Shown: positions 26,162 to 33,611 of the stretch, one piece after another | Layout: every line of letters begins with the position of its first letter | Position numbering within the stretch: position 1 is the first letter of the stretch | Origin: SIRX01 sp965214475 | GTDB taxonomy: Bacteria > Actinomycetota > Rubrobacteria > Rubrobacterales > Rubrobacteraceae | DNA length: 64,000 nt | Assembly: GCA_965214475.1 (NCBI GenBank) | Contig: OZ243953.1 | Span: 124,001 to 188,000, forward strand | Direction: 5' to 3' | The notes under the pieces: generated by a model | What the model saw: only the letters and a program-made list of their open reading frames with translations | Databases searched by the model: none | Told to the model about the DNA's origin: nothing | Program-made: the position numbers and the translations under genes

Positions 26162-26503
26162 GTGGCCAAGGAGGAAACAGGCGCCGGGACTATAGGCATT
26201 GAGGATATAGCGCCCGGACTTATAGTAAGGCACACCAACCGTCGTCTGGGGAAATTGGAACCCTGTGAGGCATGTAAGCGTCTGATCTCGGGGAATATAT
26301 CTTTCTCGGAGTTCGTGGATCAGGTAGGAGAAGACTTCCGCGAGTTGCTGGACTTTATGATGGATCACGATCTCCATCCTGGGCGACCCGAAGATGTTAT
26401 CTACTGTATAGAGTGTTACGCTCGCCTCTCAGACCGTCCGCTCTTGCGCGCGCAGCTCGGAGAGTTGTATGCGTACGAACGCCAGCACCAGATCGTAAGC
26501 TAA
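26162..26503 (+). CDS. small protein with two CxxC motifs, probable zinc binder
   Basis: A 113-residue cytoplasmic protein. PCEACKRLI near residue 35 and YCIECYARL near 81 provide four cysteines in two CxxC pairs, the usual geometry of a structural zinc site. The region between is a helical, acidic segment (FSEFVDQVGEDFRELLDFMMDHD). The spacing is too wide for a classical zinc ribbon, so the two pairs may meet only after folding. No DNA-binding motif is obvious. GTG 26162 is the start, with AAGGGA 6-7 bases upstream. The next gene, a small membrane protein, starts 63 bases after its stop. Confidence 0.55.
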   Translation: MAKEETGAGTIGIEDIAPGLIVRHTNRRLGKLEPCEACKRLISGNISFSEFVDQVGEDFRELLDFMMDHDLHPGRPEDVIYCIECYARLSDRPLLRAQLGELYAYERQHQIVS

Positions 26504-26566
26504 CCGGACGCTGGGAAGGTAGAATCTTTCCGGCAGGAAGCTGTACGTCAGAGAGGAAGGATGCCG

Positions 26567-26788
26567 GTGAACGAAGATGCACAGAAGCGTCTGATCACTA
26601 TTCTATCGGGGGTTATCGCCTACGCGGTGGCCGACCGCTTGGCCGACAGGTTTCTGGATATTCCAGATCAACCGGGCATCAGTGACGACGTAAAAGAGGC
26701 CGTTATAAAGAGCGGTTTTCGCCTGGCCTCTACGGCCCTGGCTTCCATAATCGTCCGGCGGATCGTTACCCGTTATATGGGAGAATAA
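26567..26788 (+). CDS. small protein with one or two membrane helices
   Basis: About 73 residues. Two moderately hydrophobic helices (LITILSGVIAYAVADRLAD and FRLASTALASIIVRRIV) flank a polar centre with ISDDVKEAVIKSG. I do not recognise a family. GAGAGGAAGG ends one base before ATG 26561, which is too close, but 6 bases before GTG 26567 in the same frame. GTG 26567 is therefore the more likely start. Confidence 0.5.
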   Translation: MNEDAQKRLITILSGVIAYAVADRLADRFLDIPDQPGISDDVKEAVIKSGFRLASTALASIIVRRIVTRYMGE

Positions 26789-26838
26789 GAGCCCACAAGA
26801 GCCATGCTGCGGCGTGTGTTCTAAGCCGCTCCTTGGGT

Positions 26839-26844
26839 TATCAT
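26839..26844 (+). promoter_or_regulatory. -10 box (TATCAT) of the alpha/beta hydrolase gene
   Basis: TATCAT is followed by seven bases (TGCGCTT) and then ATG 26852, with no Shine-Dalgarno sequence. This spacing fits a transcript starting at the initiation codon. Confidence 0.5.
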
Positions 26845-26851
26845 TGCGCTT

Positions 26852-28339
26852 ATGAGCACTGTAATGATCATCCTGGTACTGCTCGTCGTCGTTGTGGCGG
26901 TGACCGGAACGATGCTCGGCCGTATCTCTCATGAAGTCGAGAGCGCCCGCGACACCGAATACATCGAGCTCGATGGACACTGGGTACGTTACAACGTCAT
27001 CGGCGGCGGTCCGCCGGTCTTACTGGTACACGGCTGGCTCGCGTCGTCCCGCATCTGGGATCAACTCGCCCGCCGCCTCGCCCAGCGTTTCACCGTGTAC
27101 AGCCTGGACCTAAACGGCTTCGGCGAATCAGACAAGCCCAAGGACGGCTACGGAACGCGCAATGGCAGCCGCCTGCTCTACGCTTTCTGCGCCCACTTCG
27201 GTCTAACGCGGGCCACGGTCGTCGGCCATGACTTCTCCGGGGCCATGGCTGTAAAACTCGCCGCCGACCACCCGGACATCGTGGGACGTTTGATACTGGT
27301 GGCTACTCCTGCCGACGAAGAACAGATAGACCTACCGACTCTCTTGTGGTTTACGACCCTGCCAGTCGTTGGGCCTATCTTTTTTAGCCTGGGACGGTTA
27401 CTGAAGCCTTTGCGAAAGCTCTGGGTAAGGTCTTTCGTGTTTGATCCTGGAGACCTGCCCGAAGAGTTAGTCGAGGATGCCGGAAAGCCCACACCCGCCG
27501 CAGCAAGCAAGACCTACAGCGTTACTCGGCACGAAATATCCGGTGGCCGGGTCACCCGGCAGGCCCGGATCATCAAGGTGCCAGTGCTGCTCATCGCGGG
27601 AGAAGACGACCAGATCATCGACCCCCGAGCAGTGAGCGATTGGGGCCAGCAAGCGGAGCAGGCCGAAGTAGTCCTGCTCGATAAGTGCGGCCACTTGCCA
27701 ATGGTGGAATCGCCGGCCGAGTTCAGTGCCAGAGTCTTGGCTTTCCTTACCAGCGATAGCCGCTACCTCGAATACGTGAAAGAAGTTCCTCCTCCGGTGG
27801 GCGAAGAGCCGATGGTTGAGGAAGAAGCGCCGGAAGAAGAATCTCCCGAACTTCAAGAGTCCGAAGAAGAGCCACCGCTGGAAGAACCGCCGGGCAATGA
27901 AGAAAAAAGACCTGCCGCCAAAAAAGGAACTGACCTCGGCGACGTAACTTGGGACTTCTCTCCCAAAAAGACTCCCAGGCCGCGAAACGATAGCGCCCCA
28001 ACGCCGCGTCCCCGGGAACCTGAGGCGGATGATGTGGTCCCTCGTAGGGAATCGCGCCCGGCCAAGCCGCCACCGACTACGCCGCGATCCTCCAAACGCG
28101 CGACACCGCGGCCTGAAGATAAGGACTCTGGGGAGGTTTTAACAGGTTCGTACGAGACGGAACCCAACGAGCCTCGACGCCGGAACGCGGATAGAGAACC
28201 TGGCTCCGGACGCATACCGGAGTTTCCAGGGGATCTCTTTCAGTGGTCCAAAGCGCCGGAGGATTACAGTCCCGAAAGACGCCGCAGGAAAAGGTCCGGT
28301 GGCAACAGGAAAAGAGAGAGAGAAGAAGACGAGGAGTAG
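26852..28339 (+). CDS. alpha/beta hydrolase (Asp nucleophile) with long charged C-terminal tail
   Basis: The N-terminus is a signal anchor (VMIILVLLVVVVAVTGTML). An alpha/beta-hydrolase domain follows at about 35-305: oxyanion region VHGWLASSRIWDQL, nucleophile elbow VGHDFSGAM, acid region GEDDQIID and catalytic His in KCGHLPMVES. Aspartate at the elbow (GHDxxG) is typical of haloalkane dehalogenases and epoxide hydrolases, not of esterases. The last 190 residues are low in hydrophobic residues, first Glu/Pro-rich and then Arg/Lys/Pro-rich, and are probably disordered. The total of 495 residues is far longer than the family norm of about 300. The domain probably lies outside the membrane. Substrate unknown. 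Confidence 0.78.
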   Translation: MSTVMIILVLLVVVVAVTGTMLGRISHEVESARDTEYIELDGHWVRYNVIGGGPPVLLVHGWLASSRIWDQLARRLAQRFTVYSLDLNGFGESDKPKDGYGTRNGSRLLYAFCAHFGLTRATVVGHDFSGAMAVKLAADHPDIVGRLILVATPADEEQIDLPTLLWFTTLPVVGPIFFSLGRLLKPLRKLWVRSFVFDPGDLPEELVEDAGKPTPAAASKTYSVTRHEISGGRVTRQARIIKVPVLLIAGEDDQIIDPRAVSDWGQQAEQAEVVLLDKCGHLPMVESPAEFSARVLAFLTSDSRYLEYVKEVPPPVGEEPMVEEEAPEEESPELQESEEEPPLEEPPGNEEKRPAAKKGTDLGDVTWDFSPKKTPRPRNDSAPTPRPREPEADDVVPRRESRPAKPPPTTPRSSKRATPRPEDKDSGEVLTGSYETEPNEPRRRNADREPGSGRIPEFPGDLFQWSKAPEDYSPERRRRKRSGGNRKREREEDEE

Positions 28340-28376
28340 ACGCTCTCCTTTAGGGCGTTTATAGTCTTTTCTTCAA
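28336..28376. terminator. possible bidirectional terminator
   Basis: ACGCTCTCC, TTTA and GGGCGT can form a short imperfect stem followed by TTTATAGTCTTTTC. It lies exactly between the convergent hydrolase and GNAT genes, whose stops are 20 bases apart. The stem is short, so the call is tentative. Confidence 0.35.
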
Positions 28377-28979
28377 GTATAGCCACTCTCGGATGCCCAG
28401 AAAATATCCGGTCATTACCGAGCGTTGTCGTGAGACCTCCGTGTAGCCTTGGTCTTTATAGAGTTGGATCGCCGGTTCATTGTTCCCGCTGACGTGCAGC
28501 GCGACGGTCTCTTTGCCTGCCTCGTGACCCATTTTCTCAGCTTGCTGGAGCAGTTTACGTGCCAAGCCCAGGTTTCTGTGCTCTTGGGTCACGACGAGTC
28601 GTTCAACATAAACTTCGGAATTTTTCGGGCTGTAACGAGGGTGTGAGAGCAGGATCGTGGCCCAAAATGCTCGCAAAACACCTAGATTATGCCGTAGGTT
28701 ACTCCACAAGCCGCGCGCTAAAACCGCTTCGTTAGACTCTTCCATGCGAACACCGACGCTCGCCACGACTTCGGCGCCGGACTCGACAACCAGTGATCTG
28801 ACCCCGCCGGAAGCATGCTCCAGCTCCACCCACTTCTCCATTATCTTGTCGGAGATCTCTCTAGAGTTTCCGAAGACGGGGAGGAATTGATCTAGAAACC
28901 CTTCTACAACCAGTACGGCTATTGCGGGATCGTCGTTCGGTTCTGCGAGGCGAATAGGGAAAGGATCGACGGTTGCCAT
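28359..28979 (-). CDS. GNAT-family N-acetyltransferase
   Basis: A 206-residue acetyltransferase. The acetyl-CoA motif is ERLVVTQEHRNLGLARKLL near residues 128-146, followed by HVSGNNEPAIQLYKDQGYTEV, the end of the GNAT fold. The N-terminal half is longer than in minimal GNATs. ATG 28979 is the likely start, because the conserved fold begins shortly after it and a TAAGAT box lies 11 bases upstream without a ribosome-binding site. A longer in-frame reading extends across the divergent rplM promoter and start, and is not credible. Substrate unknown. Confidence 0.82.
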   Translation of the reverse strand: MATVDPFPIRLAEPNDDPAIAVLVVEGFLDQFLPVFGNSREISDKIMEKWVELEHASGGVRSLVVESGAEVVASVGVRMEESNEAVLARGLWSNLRHNLGVLRAFWATILLSHPRYSPKNSEVYVERLVVTQEHRNLGLARKLLQQAEKMGHEAGKETVALHVSGNNEPAIQLYKDQGYTEVSRQRSVMTGYFLGIREWLYLKKRL

Positions 28980-28990
28980 GATTGATAAAA

Positions 28991-28996
28991 ATCTTA
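28991..28996 (-). promoter_or_regulatory. -10 box (TAAGAT) of the GNAT gene
   Basis: On the minus strand TAAGAT is followed by 11 A/T-rich bases and ATG 28979. The hexamer is identical to the hisZ -10 box. No Shine-Dalgarno sequence lies between, which supports a leaderless or very short leader. Confidence 0.45.
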
Positions 28997-29129
28997 ACAG
29001 AATCCGGTCCCGCGCCGCTCTCCACGGTATTTTCCACGATGCGCGCGGATTATGGCTATATCGTGAATGTATGCTAGTATTTGCAGCGTTTGAACCGAAG
29101 TTAAACTCTGCAACAAGCTCCGGAGGACG

Positions 29130-29561
29130 ATGAGAAGTTACATGGCTCGGCCCCAAGAGGTCGAACGGAAGTGGCACGTCATAGACGCTGAGGACAAGAC
29201 CTTGGGTCGCCTGGCGTCGGAGATCGCCCGCATCTTGCGCGGCAAGAACAAGCCCCAGTACACCCCGCACGTCGATACCGGCGACTTCGTGGTCGTGGTA
29301 AACGCCGACCGCGTAAAGGTGTCCGGCAGGAAGGCGGAGCAGAAGCTCTACCGCCGCCACACGGGCTATCCTGGTGGGCTCCGCGAGACGAGCTACGAGC
29401 AGATGATGGACCGGAAGCCGACCGAGATCTTGCACAAAGCTGTCTGGGGTATGATTCCCAAAACCCGCCTCGGGCGGAAGCAGTTCAAGAAGTTGAAGAT
29501 CTACGCAGGACCCGAACACCCACACGAGGCCCAGCGTCCCGAACCCTACGAGGTGAGTTAA
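29130..29561 (+). CDS. rplM: 50S ribosomal protein L13
   Basis: Large-subunit ribosomal protein, 143 residues. Recognised from WHVIDAEDKTLGRLASEIA, the HTGYPGGLRE loop and VWGMIPKTRLGR, all in the L13 order. ATG 29130 is chosen over ATG 29142 because CGGAGG lies upstream and the N-terminus then aligns with E. coli L13 (MKTFTAKPE). Boxes such as TATGCT and TAGTAT near 29067-29078 may form the promoter. It is followed after 2 bases by rpsI, the conserved ribosomal pair. Confidence 0.97.
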   Translation: MRSYMARPQEVERKWHVIDAEDKTLGRLASEIARILRGKNKPQYTPHVDTGDFVVVVNADRVKVSGRKAEQKLYRRHTGYPGGLRETSYEQMMDRKPTEILHKAVWGMIPKTRLGRKQFKKLKIYAGPEHPHEAQRPEPYEVS

Positions 29562-29563
29562 TT

Positions 29564-29956
29564 ATGGCCGAGACTTTATACATGGGAACGGGCCGTCGTA
29601 AGACCGCCGTGGCGCGGGTACGACTGCTGCCGGGAGACGGTAAGATCACGGTAAACGGCCGGGACTACGCGGATTATTTCCCCCGTCCCACGTACCAGAC
29701 GGTGGTGAAGTCTCCTCTGGATCTTCTGGAGGTCTCCGGAAATTACGATGTGGTGGCGAAGGTCCATGGCGGCGGACAGACCGGCCAGGCGGATGCCGTG
29801 CGGCACGGTATAGCCCGGGCGCTCTCGGAGGAATCTCAGGAAGCGCGCGGCGAGCTGAAGAACGCCGGGCTTCTGACGCGCGACTCCCGGGCCGTCGAGC
29901 GTAAGAAATACGGCCTCAAAAAAGCTCGTAAGCGCCCGCAGTTCTCCAAGCGCTAA
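29564..29956 (+). CDS. rpsI: 30S ribosomal protein S9
   Basis: Small-subunit ribosomal protein, 130 residues. GTGRRKTAVARVRL, KVHGGGQTGQADAVRHGIARAL and the basic C-terminus KKARKRPQFSKR are diagnostic; that tail reaches the P-site tRNA in the ribosome. ATG 29564 has GAGGTGAG 6 bases upstream. A GC-rich hairpin (about 29983-30012, GGGCCCTTTCCG pairing with CGGAGGGGTCC) lies between rpsI and glmM; without a U-run it may be a leader structure rather than a terminator. Confidence 0.97.
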   Translation: MAETLYMGTGRRKTAVARVRLLPGDGKITVNGRDYADYFPRPTYQTVVKSPLDLLEVSGNYDVVAKVHGGGQTGQADAVRHGIARALSEESQEARGELKNAGLLTRDSRAVERKKYGLKKARKRPQFSKR

Positions 29957-30030
29957 CTCAGTAAAAAATTTCTTTACGGTCGGGCCCTTTCCGTATTCGG
30001 AGGGGTCCGTCCGGCGTTTGGGAGGTTTCT

Positions 30031-31359
30031 TTGGAACGAGGAATCACTTTCGGAACCGACGGGGTGCGTGGTGTCGCCAATAAGGACCTGACTCCGGAGA
30101 AAGCCTTGCGGTTAGGCCTCGCCGCCGCCGGCACTTTCGGAGGTCCCATCATCCTGGGCCGGGATACCCGGCTCTCCGGTGGAATGCTTTCCGGCGCACT
30201 GGCCGCCGGGGCCGCCAGCGGTGGCGCAAACGTTATAGACTTGAGCGTACTGCCCACCCCGGGCGTCGCGGCCCTGGCCCCTAAGTTAAGCGCCGCAGCA
30301 GCCGGGGTCGTGAGCGCCTCGCATAACCCGTACCCCGATAACGGAATAAAGTTTTTCTCCGGGGCCGGTCGCAAGCTTTCTCCTGAAACCGAGGGTGAAC
30401 TAGAACGCATGACCGCTGGGGAAATCGAGCGTCCCTTGGGAGGCGGAGTAGGCTCCGTGACAACACTCCCGGACGCCACGACCCGCTACGTCGAGTTCGT
30501 GTTGTCTAAGGTGCGTCCTGTCGCGGCAGGCGCGAAGGTGTTACTCGACTGCGCCAACGGGGCTGCATTCGAGGTGGCGCCGCAGGCTTTTAGGGAGTTG
30601 GATGCGAACGTCTCGGTGGTGGGTGATGGGCCGAACGGAACGAACATCAATGCTGGGTGCGGTTCTACGCACGTCGATAAGCTGGATGCTTCCGGCCAAA
30701 ACGTAGCGTTTGCCTTCGATGGGGATGCAGATCGGGTGCTGGCGGTCGATGAAAGAGGGAACGTGGTAGATGGGGACCGTATCCTCGCTATTTTGGCCCG
30801 GGACCTCAAAGAACGTGGAAAGCTCGCCGGGGGTGTCGTGGTTACGGTGATGAGCAACCTGGGTTTCCACAAAGCTATGGAGTCACTGGATATTCCCTAC
30901 GAAGTGACGCCGGTAGGCGACCGTTACGTGGCCGAAGCGATGGTCCGGCGGGGGGCTGCGTTGGGCGGGGAGCAGTCGGGCCATGTTATTCTTTCGGAGT
31001 ACGTGACGACCGGAGATGGACTCGTGACGGCGCTGGCGCTTTTAGACGTGATGTCCCGCAGCGGGAAATCGCTCTCGGAGCTTGCGACGGTGATGGACGT
31101 ATATCCCCAGAGTCTCATCAACGTGGCGGTGGAACGGGCGTCCCTGGCGAAACCTATTGCGGCCTCCGAGTCGGTCGAGAAGGCGGTCGGTGAGGCCGAA
31201 AGCCGTCTAGGGCACGAGGGACGTATTTTGCTGCGACCGAGCGGTACGGAGCCGGTGGTGCGGGTAATGGTAGAGCATGCGGACGAAGAGGTGTGCCGGG
31301 AGGTCTGCGAGGAAGTGGCGGACGTTGTGGTGAATGCCGGAGCGGAGGTAGAGGTTTGA
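30031..31359 (+). CDS. glmM: phosphoglucosamine mutase
   Basis: Converts glucosamine-6-phosphate to glucosamine-1-phosphate for cell-wall precursors. The N-terminus FGTDGVRGVANKDLTPE, the phosphoserine loop VVSASHNPYPDNGIKFF (Ser near residue 93), the metal loop FDGDADRVLAVDE, the sugar-binding GGEQSGHVI and the phosphate-binding RPSGTEPVVRVM are all present. Length 442. Start TTG 30031 follows GGGAGG by 5 bases. The rplM-rpsI-glmM order is common in Gram-positive bacteria. The stop overlaps the next gene (TTGA). Confidence 0.96.
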   Translation: MERGITFGTDGVRGVANKDLTPEKALRLGLAAAGTFGGPIILGRDTRLSGGMLSGALAAGAASGGANVIDLSVLPTPGVAALAPKLSAAAAGVVSASHNPYPDNGIKFFSGAGRKLSPETEGELERMTAGEIERPLGGGVGSVTTLPDATTRYVEFVLSKVRPVAAGAKVLLDCANGAAFEVAPQAFRELDANVSVVGDGPNGTNINAGCGSTHVDKLDASGQNVAFAFDGDADRVLAVDERGNVVDGDRILAILARDLKERGKLAGGVVVTVMSNLGFHKAMESLDIPYEVTPVGDRYVAEAMVRRGAALGGEQSGHVILSEYVTTGDGLVTALALLDVMSRSGKSLSELATVMDVYPQSLINVAVERASLAKPIAASESVEKAVGEAESRLGHEGRILLRPSGTEPVVRVMVEHADEEVCREVCEEVADVVVNAGAEVEV

Positions 31360-32213
31360 GATTCTTAGGATGTGCGCTAGCCTGGAGACCAGGTGAGTCG
31401 CGGGAGAAAGTGTCTTGTCTGGTGGCGATGGACGAGCGAGGAAACATCGTCGCCAACTCGTTCGCCACGGGGATAGAGGAGATCTCGACGTCCGTCGAAG
31501 GATACGCCGACTGCCGCCGCGGAGTGATACTGGGTATAGACGCCCCAATCTCGGTACCGAACGAACGTGGAAGTCGCAGGATCGAACGCATCCTCTCGAA
31601 ACTGTCCTTACCGGCCTACTCCGCGAGCCGCAAGATGTTCGGGGGCGAACCTTACCCCGAGGAATTGCTGGCCGCCCTCCTGAAGGGCGGAATAACGTAC
31701 ACAGATTATCCGTTCAGCCGGGTGCGGCGTCAGAGCACGGCCGTCGAGGTGGATTCCGGGGCTACACTCAAGATCCTCTCCCTCGAACGCGACCGTGACG
31801 ACGGCGATGGAGACCTATCCCAGAAGCTGCGCGGCATGGCGGACCCTAAGTTTCGCAAGGGCAACAAAGAAGAACGGGCCTCGGCGCTCAAAGGCGCGGT
31901 AGACGTCCTTTGGAACGCTCCGGGGCTTCGTATGCGTACCGGAAACCTCTCTGCCGACCTAAGCTCTCCTGAGAACGTGGACATCTCCAAGCTCGACATA
32001 GACTCCAAGCTCTCACATGCGGAATTGGACCGCCTCTCTAGTCTCGTCGAGGCGACGCTCGCAGCCTACACCGTCCACCGGCACTGGAAAGGGCGTGGCG
32101 GCTCTATAGTCGTCGGGTCCGGCTATGAGGGGGCGGTGCTGCTGCCGGCTACCGAACACCTGTACGCCCGAATCGCCGAGGAGTGCCGTAACGCCGGGGT
32201 CCCGTACGTCTAA
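31356..32213 (+). CDS. DUF429-like protein (predicted RNase H-fold)
   Basis: A 285-residue soluble protein. The block VILGIDAPISVPNERGSRRIERIL (31522-31593) matches the DUF429 signature of an Asp-Ala-Pro strand followed by Gly-x-Arg. Related families have an RNase H-like fold and are predicted nucleases, but no function is established. The tail ends GSGYEGAVLLPATEHLYARI. Start TTG 31356 overlaps the glmM stop and has GGAGGTAGAGG upstream. It sits one base before hisF, so it is expressed with the second his block; nothing suggests a role in histidine synthesis. Confidence 0.6.
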   Translation: MRFLGCALAWRPGESREKVSCLVAMDERGNIVANSFATGIEEISTSVEGYADCRRGVILGIDAPISVPNERGSRRIERILSKLSLPAYSASRKMFGGEPYPEELLAALLKGGITYTDYPFSRVRRQSTAVEVDSGATLKILSLERDRDDGDGDLSQKLRGMADPKFRKGNKEERASALKGAVDVLWNAPGLRMRTGNLSADLSSPENVDISKLDIDSKLSHAELDRLSSLVEATLAAYTVHRHWKGRGGSIVVGSGYEGAVLLPATEHLYARIAEECRNAGVPYV

Positions 32214-32214
32214 C

Positions 32215-32973
32215 ATGGGCCTCTGCGTTCGTATAATCCCGTGCCTCGACGTAAACGCCGGCCGTGTCGTCAAGGGTACGCAGTTCAAAAACCTCCGGGA
32301 CGCCGGGGACCCGGTCGAACTCGCCGCCCTCTACGACCGCGAAGGGGCCGACGAGGTCGTCTTCTATGACATAACCGCCTCCCACGAACGCCGCGACACC
32401 GCGACGGAACTCGCCCGTCGAACCGCAGAGGAGGTCTTCATTCCTTACACTATCGGCGGCGGCGTCCGTACCGGCGACGACATGCGCGCCATGCTCCGGG
32501 CCGGGGCCGACAAAGTCTCCATAAATAGCGCCGCCGTAAAAAATCCCAACCTCATAAAAGAGGGCGCCGAACGCTTCGGCAGCCAATGCGTCGTTCTGAG
32601 CGTGGACGTAAAACGCCGACAACCCGGATCTGGCTGGGAAGTCTACCTGAACGGTGGCCGGGTGAATACTGAAATAGACGCTATAGATTGGCTCGTCGAG
32701 GGCGAGAAGCGGGGGGCGGGGGAATTCGTGCTCAACAGTATGGACGCCGACGGCACCGAGAGCGGCTATGACCTGGACCTCATCTCCGAGGTCGCCGAGA
32801 AAACCACCCTCCCGATAGTCGCCTCCGGTGGCGCCGGAGGACCAGAAGATATGGTAACCGCCGTAGAGGCCGGAGCCGGGGCCGTCCTCGCCGCCAGCAT
32901 CTTTCACTTCAACGAATGGACTATTGAATCAGTAAAACAACACATGAGCGACGCAGGGGTCCCGGTCCGGTGA
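32215..32973 (+). CDS. hisF: imidazole glycerol phosphate synthase cyclase subunit
   Basis: TIM-barrel cyclase that uses ammonia from HisH to form imidazole glycerol phosphate and AICAR. CVRIIPCLDVNAGRVVKG contains the first catalytic Asp (CLDV); FYDITASHERRDT, GGGVRTGDDMRAML, NSMDADGTESGYD with the second catalytic Asp, and VASGGAGGPEDM follow. Length 252. ATG 32215 gives the standard N-terminus; a longer in-frame reading lies inside the DUF429-like gene. It is separated from hisH by about 15 kb. The stop overlaps hisI (GTGA). Confidence 0.96.
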   Translation: MGLCVRIIPCLDVNAGRVVKGTQFKNLRDAGDPVELAALYDREGADEVVFYDITASHERRDTATELARRTAEEVFIPYTIGGGVRTGDDMRAMLRAGADKVSINSAAVKNPNLIKEGAERFGSQCVVLSVDVKRRQPGSGWEVYLNGGRVNTEIDAIDWLVEGEKRGAGEFVLNSMDADGTESGYDLDLISEVAEKTTLPIVASGGAGGPEDMVTAVEAGAGAVLAASIFHFNEWTIESVKQHMSDAGVPVR

Positions 32974-33611
32974 GCGCCCTAGAGAATATCCGCTTTGACA
33001 AAAACGGACTCGTACCGGTGATCGCCCAGGACGTACATACCGGTGAGGTCCTGACGCTCGCCTACGCGAACCACGAGGCCGTAGAGAAGACGCTCGCGAG
33101 CGGTGAGGCCTACTACTACTCTCGTTCCCGCCAAGAATTGTGGCGCAAGGGGGCGACGAGCGGCAATACCCAAAGCGTGGCCGAGGTGCGTCTCGATTGT
33201 GATGCGGACGCTCTGCTCTACCGGGTAGAGCCTGTTGGTCCGGCGTGTCACACCGGCGAGCGTACGTGCTTCTTTACGACGGTAGCCGGAGAGGGAGTCG
33301 GTGTGGCGGTCGAGAACGTTGGGAATGGTGAAAGCCTCGGGCCGACGGTCGAGCGGTTGGCGAAGACGATAGCGCAGCGACACCGGGAGATGCCCGAAGA
33401 ATCGTATACTGCAGAGTTGATCCGGCGCGGTTCCGAGCGGGTGGCCCAGAAGGTCGGCGAGGAAGCGGTCGAGGTTGTTATAGCGGCCCTCCGGAAGGAC
33501 CGGGTAGCAGAGGAGACGGCGGACCTGGTGTACCATTTGCTGGTGTTGCTGGAGGAGCGGGGCGTGAATATCGGCGAGGTGGCGCGGGTCTTGAATGATC
33601 GGCACGGATAA
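32970..33611 (+). CDS. hisIE: bifunctional phosphoribosyl-AMP cyclohydrolase / phosphoribosyl-ATP pyrophosphatase
   Basis: Steps two and three of histidine synthesis fused in 213 residues. Residues 1-115 are HisI: GLVPVIAQDVHTGEVLTLAY, YYYSRSRQELWRKGATSGN, the metal-binding DCDADALLYRV and CHTGERTCFF. Residues 120-213 are HisE: RLAKTIAQRHREMPEESYTA, QKVGEEAVEVVIAAL and ETADLVYHLLVLL. Start GTG 32970 overlaps hisF by 4 bases. The end overlaps trpE by 17 bases, coupling histidine and tryptophan genes. Confidence 0.96.
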   Translation: MSALENIRFDKNGLVPVIAQDVHTGEVLTLAYANHEAVEKTLASGEAYYYSRSRQELWRKGATSGNTQSVAEVRLDCDADALLYRVEPVGPACHTGERTCFFTTVAGEGVGVAVENVGNGESLGPTVERLAKTIAQRHREMPEESYTAELIRRGSERVAQKVGEEAVEVVIAALRKDRVAEETADLVYHLLVLLEERGVNIGEVARVLNDRHG

